64,000 bases of DNA from NCBI GenBank assembly GCA_021772095.1, contig JADYXR010000159.1, positions 62,001-126,000 of the forward strand. The letters run 5' to 3'. Source of the stretch: Candidatus Obscuribacter sp. (GTDB taxonomy: Bacteria > Cyanobacteriota > Vampirovibrionia > Obscuribacterales > Obscuribacteraceae). The notes beneath the pieces were generated by a model. It made no database searches, had not been told where the DNA came from, and saw only the letters and a program-made list of their open reading frames with translations. The position numbers were made by a program, and so were the translations under genes. Positions 33,373-43,131 of this stretch are shown piece by piece; position 1 is the first letter of the stretch; every line of letters begins with the position of its first letter.

Positions 33373-34548
33373 ATGAGTTTTCTCAAGGAAGAGGCAACAA
33401 TATTTGATGATGAAGAGGTCGCGGCCTGGCTCGCCTTCGACCGCACCGTCGGTCTTGGAATCGGCATCAAGCGTATTGAAAAACTGTTCGAATATTTCGG
33501 CAGCCTCAAGGACGCCTGGAAATCGACGGCTCGCGAGCTTGAGAATGTTCATTCATTCGATAAGGAATTGATTGCGGCGTTTTTTGAAAAACGCGCCACC
33601 ATAGATCCCGAAAAGCTACTGGAAACTTGCAAGAAAGCGAAGGTCAATCCTTATCCTTATTATCATTTGGATTATCCGCAGCTTCTCAGGCACATCAGCG
33701 ATCCGCCTATAGTTTTGTACGTGAGGGGGTCGTTGCACCCCGACCATTTCAACTATTCGATCGGAGTTGTCGGCACGCGTAAGCCCACAGCGTACGGAAA
33801 GATGGTCGCCAAGGACTTCGGCATCGGATTGGCTCGGCGTGGCGTCACTGTCGTAAGCGGTCTGGCCGTGGGTGTAGACGCGCTCGCTCACTGGGGTGCC
33901 ATTAATGAGGGCGGACGAACTATAGGAGTTCTGGCTTGTGGACCGGATGTTTGCTATCCATCTTCGAATCGACTTTTGTACGAGAAGCTGATAACCGGGG
34001 AGCATGGTGCCGTGGTGTCAGAGTTTTTTCCGGGGACAAAACCGGAGCCCTGGCATTTTCCGGCTCGCAATCGCATTATCAGCGGTTTGGCGCGCGGTGT
34101 CGTCGTCATTGAGGCGGGCGAAGAGTCAGGCGCATTGATTACTGCCGAAATTTCCTACAATCAGGGACATGTGCCATTTGCAGTGCCGGGGCGGATCGAC
34201 AATCCCATGTCAGCCGGCTGCAATCGTTTAATCAAGCAGCAGAAGGCAACTCTGGTTACATGCGTCAACGATATTATGCTCGAGTTAAACTGGCAAAGCG
34301 CTCCTAATGCCGAGTCTGCGCCGCCGACTGTTGTTCAATTATTTGGCAGAGAAAACGAGATATTCGAATTAGTGACGGCAGAACCGGTGCACTTCGATCA
34401 TCTTTGCTACAAGTCTGGAATGGCTTCCGGAGAGCTTTCTGCCACTCTGACCATGCTTGAACTGGCCGGAATTGTGACACGCCATCCCGGAGATTGGTAT
34501 TCGCGATCGAGCAGCCTGACATTAATCTCGAGCAACGAGATGCCTTGA
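33373..34548 (+). CDS. dprA: DNA-processing protein DprA
   Basis: DprA binds incoming single-stranded DNA during natural transformation and loads RecA. The Rossmann-like core is clear: VVGTRKPTAYGKMVAKDFG, VVSGLAVGVDALAHWGAI, TIGVLACGPDVCYPSSN, ISGLARGVVVIEAGEESGALITA and the VPFAVPGRIDNPMSAGCNRLI block. The C-terminus (about residues 310-385) fits the DprA winged-helix domain. The N-terminal part contains a helix-hairpin-helix-like region. The ATG at 33373 is preceded by CGGAGC at good spacing; an upstream in-frame start would add a hydrophobic run not seen in the family. It is divergent from the TPR/PDZ gene. No other competence gene is in the window. Confidence 0.94.
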   Translation: MSFLKEEATIFDDEEVAAWLAFDRTVGLGIGIKRIEKLFEYFGSLKDAWKSTARELENVHSFDKELIAAFFEKRATIDPEKLLETCKKAKVNPYPYYHLDYPQLLRHISDPPIVLYVRGSLHPDHFNYSIGVVGTRKPTAYGKMVAKDFGIGLARRGVTVVSGLAVGVDALAHWGAINEGGRTIGVLACGPDVCYPSSNRLLYEKLITGEHGAVVSEFFPGTKPEPWHFPARNRIISGLARGVVVIEAGEESGALITAEISYNQGHVPFAVPGRIDNPMSAGCNRLIKQQKATLVTCVNDIMLELNWQSAPNAESAPPTVVQLFGRENEIFELVTAEPVHFDHLCYKSGMASGELSATLTMLELAGIVTRHPGDWYSRSSSLTLISSNEMP

Positions 34549-34923
34549 GTTTTTCAACATCTGAGTATTTGTATATCAGATGTTTAATAGAGATGTATTG
34601 TTTAACTATTTTAGGGAATACAATAAGAAGTGACCTGAGCTAAGCTCTTCGCTTTGTTCATTCACGAGCGTAGAAACGCTTGAAATGGGCGGGCGCGAAA
34701 ACTTAATCTTGGAACGCTAAGTGGAAACTGTCTTGTTGTAAGCGTTTTGCCGGCATCTCGACCAGCGGACAGTCCGATAAAGGCTTTCGGCGACGATATT
34801 CAGGGCAAGAGCGGGTAATTATTTCAAGAGAAGCATTTGTTCTTTTATAAAGAGCAGTCGCAAAAACACAGCAGCTGAAGCTTAACGGCTGACAGGGAGA
34901 GGATAGGGCGACCGTAACTAGCG
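34549..34923. other. Intergenic region, 375 bp
   Basis: It begins with a hairpin (34556-34584) and then serves as the upstream region of the large kinase gene. I found no tRNA, riboswitch or reliable promoter. A G/A-rich stretch (about 34892-34908) lies before the ATG at 34924. Confidence 0.4.
34556..34584. terminator. Possible terminator after dprA
   Basis: AACATCTGA (34556-34564) and TCAGATGTT (34576-34584) form a 9-bp perfect stem with an 11-base loop. Five Ts precede it and TTTAAT overlaps its end. The stem is AT-rich, so it is a weak or protein-assisted terminator at best. Confidence 0.45.
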
Positions 34924-37900
34924 ATGAAACTTTGCCTTAGATGCAATCAGTATTTTAACGATACACTCGACATGTGTCCAAAAGATCAGGCCCCGTTAGA
35001 GGAGGTCGGAAAGGACCCTATTATCGGTGCGTTGATCGATGACCGCTATGTTATCGATTCCGTTATCGGCAAAGGATCGAGCGGTATCGTCTATAAAGCC
35101 TCGCGCCTGATGATGGGCGGAGATGTTGCCGTGAAGGTAATCCACAGTTACCTCGGCGCTGATTCTGCTTCACTCGATCGATTGCTCCGTGAGCTCAAAG
35201 CCGCAGAGCGACTGCGTCATGCTCACGTGATTACAGTTTGGGATTCCGGTACGACTGACGATGGTCAGCCGTATCTCGTCATGGATTATTGCGAGGGCAT
35301 AACCCTCAGCCAATTGATTACACAGAAGGGCGCGCTGCCGCCTTCTCGCGTCCTCAACGTCGTCAAACAAGTCGCCGATGCGCTTGGACACGCACACGAA
35401 CAGGGTTTCATTCACAGAGATATGAAACCGGAAAATATTGTTCTTGAAGAAAGCGAAATGCGCGGCGATTACGTCAAAGTGCTCGACTTCGGTATCGCTG
35501 ATACTCCCAATGACAGCGCACAGAGAGCCAAGTTTAACAAGCCGAAAACGGTTGCAGGCAGTCCTGCATACATGAGTCCCGAACAGTGTCAGGGTTTTGA
35601 GCTCGATTATAGAAGCGATCTTTATTCGCTGGCTGTGATCGTTTTTGAGATGTTCACGGGTCGCAGACCGTTTCTTGCTCACGACTTGATGAAACTGATG
35701 TATATGACCGTGACTGAGCAACCGCCCAAAATGGGGCAGGTGCGAAAAGATCTGTCCTTCCCGGATAAGGTCGAAGCGGTCGTCAGCAGAGCCCTGTCGA
35801 AGCTGCCGGACGAACGGCAACCGACGATACGTGAATTCTTCAAAGACCTGGAACAGGCTTGCCAGGGCTTGGATTTCGGGAAGTCGGACCGGGTAAAACT
35901 GGCTCCAACGCGTGATCCGCAGGTTATTTCTGACCTCGATTTTCCGTCCACTGAACGATTGATCGACGAAGATAAGCCTAAACGGCCACAGTTTGAACCG
36001 GGTCCGGAAGACATGCCGGAACTCTTTATGCCGCCGCCGCCGCCGCCCAAGAGTGGTGACGCGCCGTCGGAACCGGGTAATGCACCAAAACAAAGCGGTG
36101 GTGAACCTGTCAAACCGCCCAGCCCAGCTCCCGCTCGCGGACCCGGGATGGCCAACTTAGTTAATCGCCAGCAACAACAGCAACAGCAAGGTGATAAGCC
36201 GCCGGCGCCTGCGACCGGAGGGGCTTCTTCGAACACTGTCAAACCGCTTCAGGCTGCAAGAATTGGGCCGGGCGGAGCGAAATTGCCGCCAGGACCGCCG
36301 AAACCAGGAGGACCTCAAGCTGGTCGTCCGCCTGGACCTCCAGGTGGTCCGGGCGCTCCGAAAGGTCCACCGGGACTGCCTAAAGCGCCGCCTCCTCCAG
36401 GCGGAATGCCACCATCTTCCGGAGCACGGCCAAGTGGCGGACCACCGCCGACTCCAACTGCCGCGGCACCTCCGTTGCCGACTAAGCCGGCGGCGCCGCC
36501 TAACTCTTCTAATGGTCCGAGTAACGACCTCGGCAACTATTCATCTGATGCCTATTCGCAATTTCCGGATAAGACCATGAGTCGGCTGTCAGCACTGGTG
36601 AAGCGACCGCCGAGTGCGATACCTGGTGGGACTGCGGAGCCCGCGGCGCCTGCCGCTGCAAAACCGCCTTCAGAACCGGCTCCTGAGCGGCCGCCATCGG
36701 TTTATAGTTACGTTCCTCCGAAGGAAGAAAAGCCGGTCGAAGCGCCGGAATCAAATAACGGTCCTTCTGGTGCAAAACCGGCAACGCCTCAGGCGAAACC
36801 GGGTGGACCAGGAGCACCGGCTCGACCGGGTGGACCCGGCGGTCCCAAGCCTTTAGGCACTGGCGGACCAGGTGGTCCTAAGCCAGGCGGACCAACACAA
36901 TCAAAACCGGGCTCGCCGCAAGGCAGCAAGCCGGGCGCCGGTCCCAATCCAGCTGGACCGGGCGGCGGCAAAATCAGTGCTCTCAACCGACCAGGCAGTG
37001 CACCAGCAGGTTCAAAACTAGGCGAGCCATCCGGTAGTAGACCCGGCGCTGCTCCTGCCGGCAGTAGACCGGTCGGTCCCGGTGGTCCGGGTGGACCAGG
37101 TGGGGCGAAACCAGCTACAAAACCGGGCGGAACCGGTGCACCAGGCTCCAGTCCTGCTGGTCCTGCTTCAGGTTCATCATCGGCGGCGCCGAGTTCATCA
37201 GCATCTTCAAGTTCTTCTCCAAGTTCCTCCGGTGGTTCTCCTTCGGGCTCTACCGCTCCAACCAAATCCGGCTCGCATGCTGCCACTAAGCCTTCGGTAG
37301 ATAAATCGGAAGCTGGTAAGTCGGCAACGCCGGACGATAAAGACGCTTCTAAAACTGATGCTGAAAAAACGGGTGAACCCGGCGGACACGATGAATATCT
37401 GACGCCGGCGCTCGCTCGCGCCGGCGCCACATGGGTTGAGAGCAGTGCCGAATGGAACACCATCGATGGGGATTCTATCGACGGCAACTTGCTTGATGAC
37501 TCAAAGCAGTCAGCGCAACGTCGAATTTCGAATCTAGATTGGGAAGACGAAATCGAAGCATTGAAGACCGGCAGCGTGGATCCGATAGTGATCGAACCAG
37601 GCATCGGCGGCGAACTTCTTAATCCGCAACCAACAGGTTCGTGGCCACCAGGGATGGTGCCACCCGGACAAAATCCTAATATGCAGCAAGGCTATCCGCC
37701 GATGCAGCAAAACTGGCCGCCCGGCATGATACCCGGTCAAGGTCAGCCGATGATGCCTGGATACGATCCATCAATGTCTTATCCGCCGGGCATGATGCCG
37801 GGATACGATCAATCGATGTCTTATCCTCCGGGTATGATGCCGCTTCCATATATGCCACCACCAGGTTATCCGCAAGGCTATCCGCTGCCGCCGACTCAGG

Positions 37901-40305
37901 ATGTTTCCGGAACTTATCAAATTCCAGGCTACATGCCGCCAGGCCAAGGATATCAATACGGACAGATGATGATGCCCGGCATGCCGCAACAAGGAATGCC
38001 ACCGGGAATGGTGCCGCAAGGCATGCCACCGGGAATGGTGCCACCTCAAGGAATGCCGCCTGGAATGATACCGCAAGGATATCCGCCGGGTATGGGTCCG
38101 CAAGGGATGCCTCCATTCATGAGTCCTTCGGCACCAGATGCGGTGTCGGGCGGACTTGGTTCTGAATTGATGGAAGATCTCAAATCAGAATTCGGAGAAG
38201 CCGCCCCCGGCGACTCGATTGATGATTTGTTCGAAGATGTGCCGACCGAGGCTGAACCAGCTGATCTCTCCGCACTGGTCGAGAAAACTGCTGCGCCTGA
38301 GCTCGACAGCCAGAAGACCAAAGCAGGCGGTCTGGCCGATTTGCTTGGCGAGAGTAAGAATGAAGACCTGGCCGTTCCTCTGGACAAATTTGAAAAGTTC
38401 GAAGACACCGATGAGTCACTGAAGCAAAAAGAATTGGCCGCTCAGAGTGAAGCTGAAGCAGCCGAACTCGGCGATTCGCTACTCGCTTTGATGGACTCGA
38501 CCGAGAAGGACAGAGGTGGATCTGCCTTTGGTGCCGAGAAAACTGAGCCGAAGGCCGAAGAACCGAAGAAGAAAGAAGAAAGTCCAAATCCAAAGAGTAC
38601 TGGTTCGCGAGCACTGGGTTCGTTGCTTGGTGCCTTGACCGCCTCTGATGATGAAGTCGCAGAAACGGCCGAGAAAGATGAAATTGGTGGTGGAAATGCT
38701 TTTGCCGACGCAGTTGCGTCTTCCGCTTCAGTGCCATCACTCACCGAAAAAGGTAAGAAGAGTGGCTCCGCTTTCGGACAACTTCTGGCCGCGGTCCAGG
38801 AAGACGATGTCGATGTAGAGCCATCCGCCTCCGACGATTTTAATGATAATTCTGGTGGCGCCAGTCTGCCGAAACAAGCTATTTCCGACGCTCTTGATGA
38901 TCTGCTCGGTCCCGATGACCCGAGTGTAAGCGTACATCGCACGCCGGCAATGCAAAATCCTTTTGCTGCCGACGATAATCTTCTTGGTGATGGCGATGCA
39001 ATCGTTAAATCAAAACCAGGCGATAGCAATCCAACTCCTGCAGCTCGTTTGGCATCAGCTCTCAGTGACGCTGATGACGAAGGACCAGAACCACCTTATG
39101 GTGGCGTGGACGCCGGTAGTATCACATCTGGTGCCATGGCTCAGAATCCATCCACTTCCACCTCCGACGCTTTGAGTCGTTTGTTGGAAGCGGCCAGCAA
39201 AGCACCAAGTAAAGCATCAGAGTCTACCAGCGGTGGATCGGCGATGAGCGAAATCGATAAGATGGCCGCTCGAGTCAACAAGCCGCCTGCTAAAGTTTCT
39301 AGAAAACTGGCTTCTGCCAAAGCGCAAGAGACCGGCAGCCAACCTTCAGAACCGCAACCATTCAGCGGCTTTGGTGGAGGAGGCGGCGGCGGTGGCGCAT
39401 TCGGTGGCGGTGGCACCAATTTCGGTGGCGGCGATCAAGCGGTCGCATATGGTGGCGCTCCCGATATTCGTTCAAGTGGTATCAACAGCACCGGCTCCAA
39501 CAGCAGTTACAGTCAAGATGCAGTCAATGCGCGCATTGCGGAGCTAAATCGCAAACTCGAACAACAATCTCTCGGGCGCCAGGATGTTGAACTTCCGCAG
39601 GCTCCGCCTCCGGATCCATCTGTGATCGGTGACTCGCCTAATCGTCGTGATGTGGTTAATCGCATCATGGAAGAAGCGGCAATGCGTCACCAGTACGGTG
39701 CTGATTACGAACCGCCTGCGGCTGCTCCAGCTGCGTCCAAGCCGTCCATCAGCGGCACCAATTTCAATCCCAATGACCTCGACAAAGTAAATTCCAGCCG
39801 TCTTGCTTCGATGGCAGAGCAAGAACAGCGTCGTAAAAAAACTCCTCGCAGCAGAAATGCTACTATGCCTCGTTTTCCACTCGTGCCAGTGGTCGGCGGA
39901 CTTGTAGTAGTTGGATTGGTTGCAGCCGGCTACTTCAATCAAGATCTGGTGAAGCAGACTTTCGGCGGGCTGATGTCTTCAAATTCTTCTGAGGTGCCTG
40001 CTGAAAAAGATTCCGAGCTTCTCGCCAAGGTTAACGACCTTGTGGCCAAAGGCAAACTAAATGAAGCCCGAAAAATTCTTGAAGCAGAGGAAGCTGCTCG
40101 GGGACTTCCTCCCGAGTGGTCCGACAAACTGGATACGATTTACCTGAGCATTGCTAAGTACAAGAAAAATGCCGGCTCCGCAGCCGAAGCCATCAAAACA
40201 CTCGAGGTGATACCAGCAGAATCGGCACACTATCAGGAAGCTCAGAAACTGATCAAACAATTCAAAGGTACTAAAAAAACTTCGGCCAAACGCAAACGGC
40301 GCTAA
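34924..40305 (+). CDS. Giant Ser/Thr protein kinase with zinc ribbon and Pro/Gly-rich region
   Basis: The 1793-residue protein opens with a zinc-ribbon-like motif (CLRCNQYF..CPKD, residues 4-21), a DPIIG linker, and a complete Hanks-type kinase domain (about 41-310): Lys71 in VAVKVI, HRDMKPEN with Asp166, DFG at Asp188, SPAYMSPEQC. A region of about 1300 residues follows that is rich in Pro, Gly, Ala and Ser, with collagen-like GGPGGP runs (about 450-760), a PPGMMPGYD repeat block (about 905-1070) and an acidic Ser/Asp part. A membrane helix (about 1650-1672, FPLVPVVGGLVVVGLVAAGYF) precedes a helical, TPR-like external tail. It most likely signals across the cytoplasmic membrane with the kinase inside. 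A paralogue starts 114 bp downstream. The repeat block makes the length prone to change. Confidence 0.92.
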   Translation: MKLCLRCNQYFNDTLDMCPKDQAPLEEVGKDPIIGALIDDRYVIDSVIGKGSSGIVYKASRLMMGGDVAVKVIHSYLGADSASLDRLLRELKAAERLRHAHVITVWDSGTTDDGQPYLVMDYCEGITLSQLITQKGALPPSRVLNVVKQVADALGHAHEQGFIHRDMKPENIVLEESEMRGDYVKVLDFGIADTPNDSAQRAKFNKPKTVAGSPAYMSPEQCQGFELDYRSDLYSLAVIVFEMFTGRRPFLAHDLMKLMYMTVTEQPPKMGQVRKDLSFPDKVEAVVSRALSKLPDERQPTIREFFKDLEQACQGLDFGKSDRVKLAPTRDPQVISDLDFPSTERLIDEDKPKRPQFEPGPEDMPELFMPPPPPPKSGDAPSEPGNAPKQSGGEPVKPPSPAPARGPGMANLVNRQQQQQQQGDKPPAPATGGASSNTVKPLQAARIGPGGAKLPPGPPKPGGPQAGRPPGPPGGPGAPKGPPGLPKAPPPPGGMPPSSGARPSGGPPPTPTAAAPPLPTKPAAPPNSSNGPSNDLGNYSSDAYSQFPDKTMSRLSALVKRPPSAIPGGTAEPAAPAAAKPPSEPAPERPPSVYSYVPPKEEKPVEAPESNNGPSGAKPATPQAKPGGPGAPARPGGPGGPKPLGTGGPGGPKPGGPTQSKPGSPQGSKPGAGPNPAGPGGGKISALNRPGSAPAGSKLGEPSGSRPGAAPAGSRPVGPGGPGGPGGAKPATKPGGTGAPGSSPAGPASGSSSAAPSSSASSSSSPSSSGGSPSGSTAPTKSGSHAATKPSVDKSEAGKSATPDDKDASKTDAEKTGEPGGHDEYLTPALARAGATWVESSAEWNTIDGDSIDGNLLDDSKQSAQRRISNLDWEDEIEALKTGSVDPIVIEPGIGGELLNPQPTGSWPPGMVPPGQNPNMQQGYPPMQQNWPPGMIPGQGQPMMPGYDPSMSYPPGMMPGYDQSMSYPPGMMPLPYMPPPGYPQGYPLPPTQDVSGTYQIPGYMPPGQGYQYGQMMMPGMPQQGMPPGMVPQGMPPGMVPPQGMPPGMIPQGYPPGMGPQGMPPFMSPSAPDAVSGGLGSELMEDLKSEFGEAAPGDSIDDLFEDVPTEAEPADLSALVEKTAAPELDSQKTKAGGLADLLGESKNEDLAVPLDKFEKFEDTDESLKQKELAAQSEAEAAELGDSLLALMDSTEKDRGGSAFGAEKTEPKAEEPKKKEESPNPKSTGSRALGSLLGALTASDDEVAETAEKDEIGGGNAFADAVASSASVPSLTEKGKKSGSAFGQLLAAVQEDDVDVEPSASDDFNDNSGGASLPKQAISDALDDLLGPDDPSVSVHRTPAMQNPFAADDNLLGDGDAIVKSKPGDSNPTPAARLASALSDADDEGPEPPYGGVDAGSITSGAMAQNPSTSTSDALSRLLEAASKAPSKASESTSGGSAMSEIDKMAARVNKPPAKVSRKLASAKAQETGSQPSEPQPFSGFGGGGGGGGAFGGGGTNFGGGDQAVAYGGAPDIRSSGINSTGSNSSYSQDAVNARIAELNRKLEQQSLGRQDVELPQAPPPDPSVIGDSPNRRDVVNRIMEEAAMRHQYGADYEPPAAAPAASKPSISGTNFNPNDLDKVNSSRLASMAEQEQRRKKTPRSRNATMPRFPLVPVVGGLVVVGLVAAGYFNQDLVKQTFGGLMSSNSSEVPAEKDSELLAKVNDLVAKGKLNEARKILEAEEAARGLPPEWSDKLDTIYLSIAKYKKNAGSAAEAIKTLEVIPAESAHYQEAQKLIKQFKGTKKTSAKRKRR

Positions 40306-40418
40306 ACCGAAAATGTTCAAGAGCTCCTCTAAGGAGGAGAAATGCGCAGTTGATGTCGGAGGTCTTTGCAGAAGAGTTAGCTCCTGGAAGTTGGAAGATT
40401 TGAGCGTGACGCCCTGAT

Positions 40419-41954
40419 ATGAAACTTTGCGTAGAGTGCAACATACACTTCAGTGAGGACCTGGACAATTGTCCTAACGACGGCACACAGCTGATAGTTG
40501 TGGGCGACGATCCGCTTATTGGAAAATTGATCGGAGATAAATACCGAATCATATCTCATGCCGGGAAGGGCTCGATGGCAATTGTCTACAGGGCAATGCA
40601 AGAGTCGACCGGACGCGAGATGGCTGTGAAGATGTTGCACCAGTTTCTTGGTGCCAAAGAAGAATCGGTCAAAAGATTTATTCGTGAAGCAAAAGCCGTC
40701 AGCAGTCTTCACCACACAAACATAGTCAAGCTCTACGATTTCGGCGTCATGCCTGATGGTCAACCGTATATCGTCACTGAATTTCTCGATGGTGTCACTC
40801 TGACTGAAATTCTTCGTCAGCGCCAGTTCATGACTGTCAAAGAAGCGCTTCCATTGTTCGAGCAAGTTTGCGCAGGCATGGCAGAAGCGCACAGAAACAG
40901 GGTTATCCATCGAGATTTGAAACCGGATAACATTGTCTGTCAGCTCGTCAATCTTGAGTCTCCCAAAGATACACCGGATATGATCGTGCGCAATTCGGTT
41001 CGAGTTGTGGATTTCGGCGTAGCGAAAATGTGGAGCGAAACGGGCGGTTCATCAGCATCTCTGACATTGGAAGGGAAAGTTTGCGGAAGTCCGGCCTACA
41101 TGAGCCCAGAGCAGTGCAAAGGTTCAGACATCGATTATCGATCGGATATTTACTCGCTTGGTGTTGTGGTTTTTGAAACTTTAACTGGTCAGCGTCCGTT
41201 CTCTGCCAACGATTTGATGGCTCTGATGCTCATGCACGTTAACAAAGAGGCACCATCCATAGGGGCAGTCATGCCTGACGTGGCATTCCCTCCGGCTCTA
41301 AGCGCGGTTGTCCTGAAGGCGCTCAGCAAAGATCCAAAAGACAGGCAGCAAACTGTTGAAGAACTCTGGGACGAGATTGAGTCGGTTTGTCGTGGAAAAC
41401 GATCGCGCCCTGTGGCCGAAGATGTTCCTGTCGACGACTGGATTCCTTTTGATGCCAACGCCCAGGTGTTGCAACCAAATAAGGTGCGCAGACCAGAACT
41501 CAGTCCGATGTCCGCCTTAGGCGAAGTGAGCTGGACACAGACGACAACCCAGATGTCGAGCCTGAATTCCAAAAAGAAAAAACGACTGTTCAAATTTGGT
41601 TGGTCTCAAATGCAGACCGGCTTGTTTGTTGGCGTCGTAGTGGTATCAGTTTTATCATTGATGAAAATGTCGGTCAGTGTCGCTGATGGTGCGACGGCCA
41701 GAAAGCTGATGGATGCTGGTAATTTTGAAGGCAGCATTCAAGTATTTGAAGCGTTGAGAAACAAAGGGCAGTTATCCAAAGAAAATATGGAGCTGCTAAA
41801 CGAATCATATTATCGACTCGCTCAAGACAAACTGAGCAGCAACGACACGGACAACGCAATCTGGCTTCTGGAGTCGATTGCCGACAACTCAAGGCGTAAG
41901 AAAGAAGCGAAAGAACTGCTGCGCAAAACCAAAGCGAGACTGAAGAAAAGCTAG
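40419..41954 (+). CDS. Zinc-ribbon membrane Ser/Thr protein kinase
   Basis: The 511-residue paralogue of the preceding gene has the same plan without the long insert: zinc ribbon (CVECNIHF..CPND, residues 4-21), DPLIG linker, kinase domain (about 41-315) with Lys71, HRDLKPDN (Asp166), DFGVAK and SPAYMSPEQC, then a membrane helix (about 394-416, TGLFVGVVVVSVLSLMK) and an external helical tail of about 95 residues with TPR-like heptads. It lacks PASTA repeats. The kinase core is probably active. Its tandem position and high similarity to the upstream kinase indicate local duplication. Confidence 0.93.
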   Translation: MKLCVECNIHFSEDLDNCPNDGTQLIVVGDDPLIGKLIGDKYRIISHAGKGSMAIVYRAMQESTGREMAVKMLHQFLGAKEESVKRFIREAKAVSSLHHTNIVKLYDFGVMPDGQPYIVTEFLDGVTLTEILRQRQFMTVKEALPLFEQVCAGMAEAHRNRVIHRDLKPDNIVCQLVNLESPKDTPDMIVRNSVRVVDFGVAKMWSETGGSSASLTLEGKVCGSPAYMSPEQCKGSDIDYRSDIYSLGVVVFETLTGQRPFSANDLMALMLMHVNKEAPSIGAVMPDVAFPPALSAVVLKALSKDPKDRQQTVEELWDEIESVCRGKRSRPVAEDVPVDDWIPFDANAQVLQPNKVRRPELSPMSALGEVSWTQTTTQMSSLNSKKKKRLFKFGWSQMQTGLFVGVVVVSVLSLMKMSVSVADGATARKLMDAGNFEGSIQVFEALRNKGQLSKENMELLNESYYRLAQDKLSSNDTDNAIWLLESIADNSRRKKEAKELLRKTKARLKKS

Positions 41955-42097
41955 TTACAGGTTATAGGCCGTTTCAGAAGCGGCAAGCCAACTTCACCAC
42001 CTGCAAGCGTCAGTCAACGAATAATCAAGAAGCGCAGGGCAACCAGCACCAAGAAGGGTCAGGAAACAAACACTTAGAAGTGTGGCAAACTGAACTG

Positions 42098-42922
42098 CTA
42101 CGAAGCGTCAGGCAAGCTGAACAACGAGCGCGCATTGTTGGACGCGTGCATCGCAATATCATCTAAGGTGGTGTTTCTCAGTGCGGCGATTTTCTCTGCG
42201 ACGAACCAGACATAGGCGGGCTCGTTTCGTTTCCCTCGCACTTTTTGCGGCGCCAGAAACGGGCAATCGGTTTCAACTAAAACTTTGTCAATCGGCACCA
42301 GAGGCGCCGCGGCTTGAATGTTTTTAGCGCTGCTGAAAGTGACGATGCCGGAGAACGAAACGTAAAAGCCAAGCTTCTCTATTGCCGGCAATAATTCCGG
42401 ACCGCCGGTAAAGCAATGAAACACTCCGCGTACTTCGCCTTTGCCTTCTTCGGTCAGGCATTGAAAAGCCTCTTCCCATGCGTCTCTGCAATGCACGATC
42501 ACGGGCTTGTTGTATTGTCTTGCCAGTTTAATCTGCTCGCGAAAAGCGCTCAATTGCGAAGCGTGATCGCTGTTGTTGTAATGAAAATCCAGACCGCACT
42601 CACCGACGGCGACGACGTCATGTTTATCGAGCGTTTCCTGCAGCCGGTCTTTCATCGTCGCATCGAAATCTTTGGCATCATGCGGATGCTGACCGACCGC
42701 GATCGAAATCTTTTTATGTTTCTGTTGCAATTCGAGCAATTCGGGAATGTCATTGATTGTCACGCCTGGATTAACCATGTGACTCATGCCGCTGTCAAAG
42801 GCGCGCTGGATCACTTCGTCCTGCTCCTCTTTGAAAAACTCGCGCACCACATGCGCATGGCTGTCGATGATGCCTTTTGTCGAGGATGGCAGTACGATTT
42901 CTTTGGGAGCGCTCGAAGTCAT
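42098..42922 (-). CDS. tatD: TatD-family metal-dependent hydrolase
   Basis: The 274-residue protein has the TIM-barrel pattern of TatD DNases: an N-terminal metal site HAHVV, VGQHPHDA, a glutamate in AVGECGLDFHY, the HCRDAWEEA and FHCFTGG histidines, and the terminal aspartate in LVETDCPFLAPQ. Relatives act as 3'-5' exonucleases or deaminase-like deoxyribonucleases. It stands alone on the minus strand, divergent from the TonB-C-like pair. The ATG at 42922 gives a short extension (MTSSAPKEIVLPSST) before the barrel. The gene symbol denotes the family rather than strict orthology. Confidence 0.92.
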   Translation of the reverse strand: MTSSAPKEIVLPSSTKGIIDSHAHVVREFFKEEQDEVIQRAFDSGMSHMVNPGVTINDIPELLELQQKHKKISIAVGQHPHDAKDFDATMKDRLQETLDKHDVVAVGECGLDFHYNNSDHASQLSAFREQIKLARQYNKPVIVHCRDAWEEAFQCLTEEGKGEVRGVFHCFTGGPELLPAIEKLGFYVSFSGIVTFSSAKNIQAAAPLVPIDKVLVETDCPFLAPQKVRGKRNEPAYVWFVAEKIAALRNTTLDDIAMHASNNARSLFSLPDAS

Positions 42923-43131
42923 ATTTTGATACCAGTGTTAAAACGGCAATGTTTCTATTAATTCGTCAAATCTGACAAGATATGGTGATTATGCGAATTT
43001 ACTTTTTAGAAATTTTGAGTACATTAGAGTAAGAGGGGCAATGTTGACAACGCTCGTTCGGGTTGGTTGTTTTAATCCCTCGATGATAACTGGAATTTTG
43101 TCCCGATTTACTATCCGAGAAATATGTTGTG

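Noticed and set aside
34600..34920. tRNA or riboswitch upstream of the large kinase
   Set aside because: No cloverleaf, T-loop or known riboswitch core could be made from the sequence.
36789..37604. Minus-strand frame of 271 codons opposite the Pro/Gly-rich kinase region
   Set aside because: Composition mirrors the sense Pro/Gly codons; no start signal; explained by GC-rich repeats.
42040..42090. Terminator at ACACTT/AAGTGT after the second kinase
   Set aside because: The loop would have two bases and no T-run follows.
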